Shown here: piece by piece, positions 7,715 through 14,393 of the stretch
How the letters are laid out: each line of letters opens with the position of its first letter
How positions within the stretch are numbered: the first letter of the stretch is position 1
Source of the DNA: an uncultured Lacticaseibacillus sp.
Lineage (GTDB): Bacteria > Bacillota > Bacilli > Lactobacillales > Lactobacillaceae
Direction: 5' to 3'
DNA length: 14,393 nucleotides
NCBI GenBank assembly: GCA_934293835.1
Contig: CAKQZO010000031.1
Coordinates: 1-14,393, forward strand
Notes under the pieces: model-generated
Database searches by the model: none
The model's input: only the letters and a program-made list of their open reading frames with translations
Told to the model about the DNA's origin: nothing
Program-made: the position numbers and the translations under genes

Positions 7715-9295
7715 TTACTTGACACCGTCACGATGCCCACTAATCATTTTAAGGAAGCGCCGGCCAAGAGGCAAGGCTAACACCTCGCGCGCAGAAAAGA
7801 GCCGCACCACCGTGGCGCTGGCGATGAACAAGCCAACCCCGACAATGACCCCGACTCCCGCCTGCATAATCGCATCGAGGCGGCTGGCAAAAGGCAAAAG
7901 TCGCATGCTCGCCCAGACGCCCACACTCATCACTGCGATCACTACGCCCAGCTTAAGGCCAAAATGATTGGCATTCGCCAGCCGATGAATCGCTGCCGGC
8001 ACCTGTAGCGCCAGCAGACCGGCGATCACCACCAGCGCGATAGCCGTCGCCACACTTGCACCCAGCGTGCCCATACGCGTCACGAGCCACTGGTTAATGG
8101 CAAGCTTGACGACGAAGCCGATGAACAAGGTGCGCGTTGTGCCGCGATAGCGATTGAGGCTTTGCAAAATCGCGTTGTAGGCGTTGATCATCGCCACCAA
8201 CAAGATTGCCCCGACATAAGTCGCCAAAGCTGCTTCCCCGGCGGTATCGCCGAAAAGCAACCAATTGACGGCCGGCATCAAGACGATCAGTCCAGCCGTC
8301 GCTGCGAGCGACAGTGCGAGATTGAACCGGATCAGTTGCGCGGCGGTTTGCTCAAAGCGCCGCATCCGCCGCGTCGCATATGCTGTCGTCAGGCTCGGTA
8401 ACAGCGTCGCTGACAACGCCGTCGCCACCACCAGTCCTAACTGCACCAACGGCTGGCCGCGATCATAGATTCCTTTGAGGCTCTTGGCCGTCGCCATGCC
8501 GATCCCGCTAGTCGTCAACCCGCGCGTCACGGTGAACGAATCCACCAGTTGCAAGACGATCAGCATCGCCGCAAATAACGCGATCGACCCGCCTTCACGA
8601 ACGAAGCGCCGCAACAAGTGGCGATAAGTCGCCAACCCAGGCCAAGCGAAGCGGCGGTGGGCAAAGACGCGCCGATAGGCCGGCCATAGGCTCGCCAGCG
8701 CGGCCAAGCCGCCGAAGAACGCCCCACTCATCGCCACCGTTCCCATCTGATACGGATTCCACTGGTCATGCACCGCCACCACGGCAGCCAGTAAGATCAC
8801 AACCACGCGGATCACTTGCTCGACGACCTGACTGACGGCCGTCTTGCTCATATCAAACGTGCCTTGAAAATACCCTCTCCCCGTCGCCAACAGCGGCATG
8901 GTCAGGAACATCAGCGCGACCATCCGAATCAGACTCGCCAAGGCTGGGTCGGCCATCGCCTTGGCAATCCACGCCGCACAGCCATACAGGCCCAAAAACA
9001 TCCCGCCAGACAGCCAGGTCAATAAGACCAAGGCCTGATGGGTGACCGTCGCCTGCGCTTCTGGTTCGCGCGCCTCAGCCACCAGCTTCGAGATGAACAC
9101 TGGAAAGCCCGACAAGGCAAACGTCATCCCGATTCCGTACAGCGGATAGACCTGCTGATAGACGTAAAAGCCGGTATTGCCCACCAAGTTCTGGAATGGG
9201 ACACGGTAGACCGCACTCAAGATTTTGGCGATCAGTGCCGCCAAGCTCAGTGTCCAAGCACCTTTTAACAGGCGCCTCATTTGCGGATTCTGCAT
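7715..9295 (-). CDS. yabM: MOP-family flippase, polysaccharide/lipid-linked exporter (YabM-like)
   Basis: A 526-residue polytopic membrane protein with about 14 hydrophobic segments spread evenly along its length, in the MviN/MurJ-SpoVB-Wzx superfamily of lipid-linked sugar flippases. The N-terminus MRRLLKGAWTLSLAALIAKI (6-25), the YQQVYPLYGIG segment (46-56), GRGYFQGTFDMSKTAVSQVVEQ (139-160, spanning the loop after a membrane segment) and the central KGIYDRGQPLVQLG (274-287) fit the SpoVB/YabM type of Firmicutes. Possible substrates are lipid II or another undecaprenyl-linked oligosaccharide; the sequence does not decide. It starts two bases after the mfd stop codon, with GAGG (9303-9306) inside the end of mfd, so translation is likely coupled. 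The position between mfd and rqcP matches Bacillus yabM. Confidence 0.88.
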   Translation of the reverse strand: MQNPQMRRLLKGAWTLSLAALIAKILSAVYRVPFQNLVGNTGFYVYQQVYPLYGIGMTFALSGFPVFISKLVAEAREPEAQATVTHQALVLLTWLSGGMFLGLYGCAAWIAKAMADPALASLIRMVALMFLTMPLLATGRGYFQGTFDMSKTAVSQVVEQVIRVVVILLAAVVAVHDQWNPYQMGTVAMSGAFFGGLAALASLWPAYRRVFAHRRFAWPGLATYRHLLRRFVREGGSIALFAAMLIVLQLVDSFTVTRGLTTSGIGMATAKSLKGIYDRGQPLVQLGLVVATALSATLLPSLTTAYATRRMRRFEQTAAQLIRFNLALSLAATAGLIVLMPAVNWLLFGDTAGEAALATYVGAILLVAMINAYNAILQSLNRYRGTTRTLFIGFVVKLAINQWLVTRMGTLGASVATAIALVVIAGLLALQVPAAIHRLANANHFGLKLGVVIAVMSVGVWASMRLLPFASRLDAIMQAGVGVIVGVGLFIASATVVRLFSAREVLALPLGRRFLKMISGHRDGVK

Positions 9296-9297
9296 GT

Positions 9298-12200
9298 TTA
9301 AACCTCGACTGCCTTATCAGCAGGCGCGACGATTCGTGCGAGCGCTTCTAAGAACGCCTCTAGCTCATGGAGCCACGCCGTTTCTGCCATCGTTGTGGGA
9401 ATCACCAAACTCACCTTCATCTTGGCCTTATCCTGTGCCACCCGCGCTTTGAGCGTCGTCGCTTGCAGCGCCTTGAAGATCGCGGCGCCTTCGACCTTGG
9501 CGCTGGCTTGAGGCGACAGCGTCGCAACCAGCGTCTGACCGTTTTGGGTGATGCGTTCTACCCAAGCCGCATCGGCGAAGCGCTTGAGATGGGTTACCGC
9601 CAATAAGTTGGTGACTGGGGTCGGATAGTCTCCGAAGCGATCGATCAAGTCATCTTGAATCTCGTCAAGCTGCGCATCGCTTGTCGCCTCGCGCAGGCGC
9701 TTGTATAGCTCGATCTTCTGGCGCGAGTCGCTGACGTAGTCGTCAGGCAGATAGGCCTCTAGATCGAGCGTGATTTCCGTGTCCAGCTTCTTCGGGGCCG
9801 CGGTACCGCGCTTGGCCGCAACTGCTTCGTTGAGCATCTGCGTGTACAGATCGTAACCAACCGAATCGATGAAGCCGTGCTGTTGGGCCCCGAGCAGGTT
9901 CCCTGCGCCACGAATCGACAAGTCGCGCATCGCGATCTTGAAGCCTGCCCCTAGCTCCGTGAAATCGCGGATCGCCTGCAGCCGCTTCTCGGCTTCTTCA
10001 GACAACACCTTGTCCGGCTGGTACATGAAGTACGCATACGCAACTCGGCTGGAACGCCCGATTCGTCCGCGCAATTGATACAGCTGAGACAGGCCGTAAT
10101 GGTCGGCATGCTCGATGATCAGCGTGTTGACATTCGGCATATCCACCCCGGTTTCGATGATCGTCGTGGTGACCAGTACATCATAGGCCCCGTGGAGGAA
10201 ATCATAGATCACATTCTCCAGTTGCGTCTCGGTCATCTGCCCGTGCGCATAGGCGACCGTCGCTTCAGGCACCAAGGCTTCAAGCTCGGCGACGGTGCGT
10301 TCGATATCATCGACCCGGTTGTGCAGGTAAAACACCTGCCCGCCGCGTTCAAGTTCCCGCTGAATCGCGCTTCTGATCGTCCCACCGTTTTGTTCCATTA
10401 CGAAGGTCTGAATCGGGTAGCGGTTCGTCGGCGGCGTCTCGATCACAGACAGGTCCCGCACCCCCAACATCGACATGTTGAGGGTTCTGGGGATCGGCGT
10501 CGCTGTCAGTGTCAACACGTCGACGTTGGCGCGCATCGACTTGAGCCGTTCCTTGTGCTTGACCCCGAAGCGCTGCTCCTCATCGACGATCAGCAAGCCC
10601 AGGTCATGATACTTGACGTCTTTAGACAACAAACGGTGGGTACCGACCACAATATCGACATCTCCCGTGGCCAGGTCCTTGAGCGTCGCCTTGATCTGGG
10701 CCTGAGACCGGAAACGGGACAACATGCCGATGTTGACGGGGAAATCGCTGAACCGATCGACCATCGTATCGAAATGCTGCTGCGCCAAGATCGTCGTCGG
10801 CACCAGTAGCGCCACCTGCTTATTGTTTTCAACCGCCTTGAACGCGGCCCGCAGCGCTACTTCGGTTTTCCCGAAGCCAACGTCGCCGACCAGCAGCCGA
10901 TCCATCGGCCGGGCCTTCTCCATATCTTGTTTGATTTCTTTGATCGACCGCAGTTGATCGGCGGTTTCAGGATACGCAAATTCGGCTTCAAATTGCTTTT
11001 GTAAATCATCATCAGGAGCAAAGGCAAACCCTGGCTCCGCCTCGCGGGCAGCATAAAGCTTGATCAGATCATCGGCGATGTCTTCGATCTTCGCGGCCAC
11101 GCGCCGCTTGGTTTTTTGCCATTCGGCACCGCCAAGCTTGTTGATCTTCGGCTTTTTACCTTCAGCCGCCACGTATTTTTGCACGAGGTTGAGCTGACTC
11201 ACCGGGATGAACAGTTTGTCGCCTTTTTGGTACAAGATCGTGATGTAGTCTTTGTGCACCCCATCAACTTCTAGCGTCTCCAACCCCACATACTGGCCGA
11301 TCCCGTGGTTGACGTGCACGACGTAATCCCCCGGCACCAGCTGAGTGTACGACCGCAAACGTTCGGCATTGGCCAACGTCTGGTGGCGGGCCTTGCGCTT
11401 GGGCTTAGCATTGAACAGCTCATGCGCCGTCACCACCACCAGATGCAGGTCTGGCAATTCGAAACCGTTTTGTAAGTTGCCGGACACCAGCTGCTGCGCC
11501 TGCGGCAGCAACGCGCCGGCTTCAGAGGTCACCGTCGGCACCTCGAAGTCACGCAAATTACCGGCGAGCTTGTCTAAGCGCGCCTGCTCCGGGATCAGAT
11601 ATACGACCGTCATCTTTTGCTTCCGCCAGCGATCAGCTTCGGTCTTGAGCAACGGCATCTGGCTGAAGAATTGTTGAATGTTCCGGCTGACGACGTTGGT
11701 CAGCGTCTGGAGGCGCAAATTGCCCAAACCTTTTTGAAAAAGGCTCAGGTAAAGGTGGGCATGGCGATCTTGGCGATCAGCCTCTTGAATCGTCTGGTTC
11801 GGCCGCTCCCCGAGCAAGTGGCCGCCTTCTTGCAAGCCCGCATACCAATCCTGCGTCTCCTGCACCAAGCTGACATCACTGTCGACCAGCCGGGAATAAT
11901 CATCGAAGACGACTAAAGCGTCTGCTTGCGCATAGTCGATCAGGCGCTGAGCCTCAGGGTATAACTCAGGCATGTACAACGCGAGCTGCTCGACAGACTC
12001 CCCTGCACGCAACGCCTCAGCCACGGTCAAGACGCCTTCGCTCAGCGCCTTTTTGAGCACCTGCGATTTGGTCGCCGCCTGCGCCTTGGTCGCTTGTGCC
12101 TGCAGGCGCTCGCCGGCGGCTTGTAACACCGCCTTGGTCGCGATCAGATCCGTGGCCGGCGGGATGTCAATTGCGTTGAGTTGGCGAATGCTTCGCTGCG

Positions 12201-12822
12201 TGCGCATGTCAAAGCGGCGGATGGAATCAACTTCAGTATCAAACAACTCAATGCGGACAGGATCATCAGCGTTTAACGGATAAATATCGATGATCCCGCC
12301 GCGGATCGCAAACTGGCCAGGGACACCGACCAAGCTGTCACGCTGATAGCCGGCGTCAACCAAGCGCTGCGTCAGTGCCGGCAGATCGACTTCGGAGTCC
12401 ATATCCAGATGAATCTTGGTCTGTGCCCACACCGTCTTGGGCGGCAGCAGTCGCTGATAACCGGCCAGACTCGTGACCACGATCCCAGGCTGTTCGGTCG
12501 CCAGCCAGTTCAGCGTGTTGATGCGCGCGTTTTTGGTATCCGGCGACGACACTGCCACCTCTGCGGCCAAGACATCTTCGACTGGAAACGCCCAGACGCG
12601 GTCTTCGCCGACCAGGTCGGCCAAATCGGCAACGAGCTCTTCTGCATGATACCGGTTATCTTCGATGACCACCAACTGACGGTTCAGCTGACGCAAGGCT
12701 GTCGCCAAAAACAGCGTCTTGGCGCTTCCGTTGAGGCCCGTGACCAGATGACGGCCAGCGTCGAGTTGGGGCCACAGCGCACCGAGCGTTGGTTCTTCAC
12801 TAAAAAGATCGATCAGGTCCAT
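9298..12822 (-). CDS. mfd: Transcription-repair coupling factor Mfd
   Basis: A 1174-residue cytosolic ATP-dependent translocase that removes RNA polymerase stalled at lesions and recruits UvrA. The N-terminal UvrB-homology part begins with a GLNGSAKT loop (29-36). The RNA-polymerase-interacting CarD-like domain is at about 495-550 (LVPGDYVVHVNHGIGQYVG). The SF2 motor has Walker A GDVGFGKT (646-653), DEEQ (747-750), TATPIPRT (773-780) and the arginine-finger motif QLRGRIGRS (916-924), with the TRG region following. The C-terminal TRCF domain (about 1012-1110) starts with LDTEITLDLEAYLPDDYV. Length is normal. ATG 12822 has GGAGG (12829-12833) six bases upstream, and the pth stop lies only 21 bases before. 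The long opposite-strand open frames within this gene are shadows. Confidence 0.98.
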   Translation of the reverse strand: MDLIDLFSEEPTLGALWPQLDAGRHLVTGLNGSAKTLFLATALRQLNRQLVVIEDNRYHAEELVADLADLVGEDRVWAFPVEDVLAAEVAVSSPDTKNARINTLNWLATEQPGIVVTSLAGYQRLLPPKTVWAQTKIHLDMDSEVDLPALTQRLVDAGYQRDSLVGVPGQFAIRGGIIDIYPLNADDPVRIELFDTEVDSIRRFDMRTQRSIRQLNAIDIPPATDLIATKAVLQAAGERLQAQATKAQAATKSQVLKKALSEGVLTVAEALRAGESVEQLALYMPELYPEAQRLIDYAQADALVVFDDYSRLVDSDVSLVQETQDWYAGLQEGGHLLGERPNQTIQEADRQDRHAHLYLSLFQKGLGNLRLQTLTNVVSRNIQQFFSQMPLLKTEADRWRKQKMTVVYLIPEQARLDKLAGNLRDFEVPTVTSEAGALLPQAQQLVSGNLQNGFELPDLHLVVVTAHELFNAKPKRKARHQTLANAERLRSYTQLVPGDYVVHVNHGIGQYVGLETLEVDGVHKDYITILYQKGDKLFIPVSQLNLVQKYVAAEGKKPKINKLGGAEWQKTKRRVAAKIEDIADDLIKLYAAREAEPGFAFAPDDDLQKQFEAEFAYPETADQLRSIKEIKQDMEKARPMDRLLVGDVGFGKTEVALRAAFKAVENNKQVALLVPTTILAQQHFDTMVDRFSDFPVNIGMLSRFRSQAQIKATLKDLATGDVDIVVGTHRLLSKDVKYHDLGLLIVDEEQRFGVKHKERLKSMRANVDVLTLTATPIPRTLNMSMLGVRDLSVIETPPTNRYPIQTFVMEQNGGTIRSAIQRELERGGQVFYLHNRVDDIERTVAELEALVPEATVAYAHGQMTETQLENVIYDFLHGAYDVLVTTTIIETGVDMPNVNTLIIEHADHYGLSQLYQLRGRIGRSSRVAYAYFMYQPDKVLSEEAEKRLQAIRDFTELGAGFKIAMRDLSIRGAGNLLGAQQHGFIDSVGYDLYTQMLNEAVAAKRGTAAPKKLDTEITLDLEAYLPDDYVSDSRQKIELYKRLREATSDAQLDEIQDDLIDRFGDYPTPVTNLLAVTHLKRFADAAWVERITQNGQTLVATLSPQASAKVEGAAIFKALQATTLKARVAQDKAKMKVSLVIPTTMAETAWLHELEAFLEALARIVAPADKAVEV

Positions 12823-12843
12823 AGATTTCCTCCATGATGACGG

Positions 12844-13401
12844 CTAGTTGTACTTATTCATTAGTTGGGCAAACGGCATCCCGTTGATCCAATCAATCAA
12901 GGCCAATTGCGCCTTGTCGATACCAGACGCGATGGCGACGGCATCATCACCTTTGAACGGAGTCAACACCCAGTCGACCACCTTCTGCTTGGCTGGATGC
13001 TGAATTCCAATCTTGGCGCGTTGAAACTCAGATGTTCCCAGAACGCTGATGATCGACTTGATACCATTATGACCGCCGGCAGACCCTTTGGGCCGTAGCC
13101 GCAAACGGCCCATCGTCATATCCATGTCGTCTTGGATGATCATGATTTCATCGGACTCGAAGCGATAAAACGCCTTGAGCTGACCAACGGCGCGTCCCGA
13201 ATCATTCATATAGGTGAGCGGCTTGACCAGCATCACCTTCTCACCAGCCACCACGCCAGTGCCCGTCAATGCGTCGAATTCGTGTTTAGTTAGGGCGATG
13301 TCGAGCCGCTCGGCCAGCGCATCGATGGTCATGAAGCCAATATTATGTTTGGTCTTGGCGTATTTAGTCCCAGGATTACCCAAACCGACGATCATTTTCA
13401 A
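12844..13401 (-). CDS. pth: Peptidyl-tRNA hydrolase
   Basis: A 185-residue cytosolic esterase that frees tRNA from peptidyl-tRNA dropped by ribosomes. From the chosen start the protein reads MKMIVGLGNPGTKY. It has Asn9 in GLGNPG and the catalytic His19 in KHNIGF, TYMNDSG (63-69) with the conserved Asn66, Asp92 in QDDMDM (90-95), and GGHNG (109-113) with the conserved Asn112. The start is a TTG at 13401: GGAGG (13410-13414) lies eight bases from it, against 14 from the ATG at 13395. The longest frame starts at an ATG (13416) that overlaps the Shine-Dalgarno bases and has no site of its own. It is probably the first gene of the pth-to-yabR unit. A terminator-like hairpin stands between its putative promoter and its start, and ldh is transcribed away from it. 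Confidence 0.96.
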   Translation of the reverse strand: MKMIVGLGNPGTKYAKTKHNIGFMTIDALAERLDIALTKHEFDALTGTGVVAGEKVMLVKPLTYMNDSGRAVGQLKAFYRFESDEIMIIQDDMDMTMGRLRLRPKGSAGGHNGIKSIISVLGTSEFQRAKIGIQHPAKQKVVDWVLTPFKGDDAVAIASGIDKAQLALIDWINGMPFAQLMNKYN

Positions 13402-13409
13402 AGTAATAG

Positions 13410-13414
13410 CCTCC
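13410..13414 (-). promoter_or_regulatory. Ribosome binding site that sets the TTG start of pth
   Basis: GGAGG on the minus strand, eight bases from TTG 13401. The only upstream ATG overlaps it. Confidence 0.75.
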
Positions 13415-13422
13415 ATATTAGT

Positions 13423-13492
13423 TAAAAATTAAAAAATGTGCTGACGCAAAAAATGGTCGGAAAGCAGACTCCCCCGACATTGCCAGCACATT
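13423..13492 (-). terminator. Terminator-like nested hairpin in front of pth
   Basis: On the minus strand an outer stem AATGTGCTG/CAGCACATT (plus 13484-13492 and 13435-13443) is followed by T6AAT5. Inside it, AATGTCGG pairs with CCGACCATT (13474-13481 and 13452-13460, one bulge) and is followed by six T. Both have the shape of intrinsic terminators on the minus strand; the plus strand lacks a T-run. No gene that would need termination precedes it, since ldh runs the other way. It may attenuate pth, end a short RNA, or be a leftover from an earlier gene order. Confidence 0.6.
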
Positions 13493-13498
13493 ATACCA
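13490..13498 (-). promoter_or_regulatory. Extended -10, candidate proximal promoter of pth
   Basis: TGGTATAAT on the minus strand is a perfect extended -10, but no good -35 lies 16-18 bases upstream (CGGCTT). Transcription would begin near 13483, leaving a leader of about 80 bases that contains the inner hairpin but not the full outer stem. Confidence 0.5.
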
Positions 13499-13573
13499 CA
13501 AAGCCCGGTGTGAAGCCGAAAACACAACAGTCTGCTAGGTAATGTTAGTACAGTTGCGAAAGGGGATTCAAAA

Positions 13574-13639
13574 TTTGTGAAAACACGCGCATGAAAACGA
13601 TTACCAGACGATGGCGTAGCTTCATTCTATATTCACAAA
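13574..13639. promoter_or_regulatory. Two Rex-like half-sites upstream of ldh
   Basis: TTTGTGAA (13574-13581) and its exact reverse complement TTCACAAA (13632-13639) each match one half of the Rex operator TTGTGAAnnnnTTCACAA, but they lie 58 bases apart instead of abutting. Rex, the NADH-responsive repressor, controls ldh-type genes in other Firmicutes. A split arrangement would need two dimers, so this is a weak call. Confidence 0.25.
13592..13605 (+). promoter_or_regulatory. Near-consensus cre site (CcpA)
   Basis: TGAAAACGATTACC matches the catabolite-responsive element TGWNANCGNTNWCA at all but the last position. It lies about 145 bases upstream of the expected ldh transcription start and just downstream of the candidate distal promoter toward pth. 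CcpA effects on ldh are known in lactic acid bacteria; which promoter it would serve here is unclear. Confidence 0.35.
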
Positions 13640-13647
13640 AGCCCGAT

Positions 13648-13675
13648 ATTATAGGTGCTAGCTGAATTGTAAGAA
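13648..13675 (-). promoter_or_regulatory. Candidate distal promoter toward pth
   Basis: A minus-strand TATAAT (plus 13648-13653) has TTCTTA (13670-13675) 16 bases upstream. The -10 is perfect and the -35 is weak. A transcript would run about 240 bases to the pth start and would contain the whole nested hairpin. Confidence 0.35.
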
Positions 13676-13728
13676 TCATATTAGAAATGAAAAAATATGG
13701 TGAAAAGTCGTGCACACAAGAATAGTTG

Positions 13729-13737
13729 TGCTATACT
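13729..13737 (+). promoter_or_regulatory. ldh promoter, extended -10
   Basis: TGCTATACT gives a TGn extension and a good -10 (TATACT, 13732-13737). The -35 region has no consensus hexamer at 16-18 bases. GCACA and TGTGC (13712-13716 and 13727-13731) form short inverted arms across the -35/-10 spacer. Transcription would start near 13744, giving a leader of about 39 bases. Confidence 0.7.
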
Positions 13738-13755
13738 AACAGACGAATTGCATGA

Positions 13756-14393
<638 letters not shown>

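Larger units (their letters stand above)
13489..13645 (+). repeat. Imperfect direct repeat, 13489-13507 and 13623-13645
   Basis: CATTATACCACAAAGCCCG at 13489-13507 aligns with the 23 bases at 13623-13645, which begin CATTCTATATTCACAAAAG and also end in GCCCG. Of the 19 bases, 18 match when four single-base insertions are allowed. The proximal copy contains the extended -10 facing pth, and the distal copy contains a Rex-like half-site. A local duplication is possible, but chance in AT-rich DNA is not excluded. Confidence 0.35.

Noticed and set aside
10075..10809. A 244-codon plus-strand open frame opposite mfd
   Set aside because: It is antisense to the conserved Mfd motor domain, has no recognisable motif or ribosome binding site, and its codons are the complement of a real GC-rich gene. 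The other plus-strand frames inside tilS, ftsH, mfd and yabM are rejected for the same reason.

Overview
The window is a compact housekeeping segment of a lactic acid bacterium. The base composition is visibly GC-rich for a lactobacillus. The partial L-lactate dehydrogenase at the right edge matches, as I remember it, the Lacticaseibacillus casei/paracasei enzyme almost residue for residue, with a different N-terminus and scattered substitutions. The best guess is a Lacticaseibacillus species or close relative; the species cannot be fixed from this window.

All complete genes lie on the minus strand, so the biological order runs from high to low coordinates: pth, mfd, a MOP-family flippase (yabM-like), rqcP (yabO), divIC/ftsB-like, an S1-domain protein (yabR-like), a strong terminator, tilS, hpt, ftsH, a second terminator, then hslO, dusB and the ribosome binding site of a further gene (lysS expected) cut by the left edge. 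Only ldh is on the plus strand, divergent from pth. Its GTG start and open 3' end make it easy to miss.

This is the classical Bacillus pth-to-lysS chromosomal neighbourhood without its sporulation genes and several metabolic genes. Three transcription units are suggested. Unit 1 (pth to yabR) covers peptidyl-tRNA recycling, transcription-coupled repair, lipid-linked export, ribosome quality control and septum assembly. Unit 2 (tilS-hpt-ftsH) covers lysidine modification of tRNA-Ile, purine salvage and membrane proteolysis. Unit 3 (hslO-dusB and onward) covers a redox chaperone and tRNA dihydrouridylation, from a promoter whose -35 overlaps a perfect 14-bp palindrome.

Several starts were moved from the longest open frame using ribosome binding sites: tilS (6165), hpt (4847), divIC (7358) and pth (TTG at 13401).

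I found no mobile element, CRISPR array, rRNA, tRNA, toxin-antitoxin pair or defence system. The part that is hardest to explain is the 381-bp divergent region between pth and ldh. It holds a terminator-like nested hairpin in front of pth, an 8-base complement between its loop and an upstream segment, two Rex-like half-sites around a near-consensus cre, and an imperfect direct repeat.
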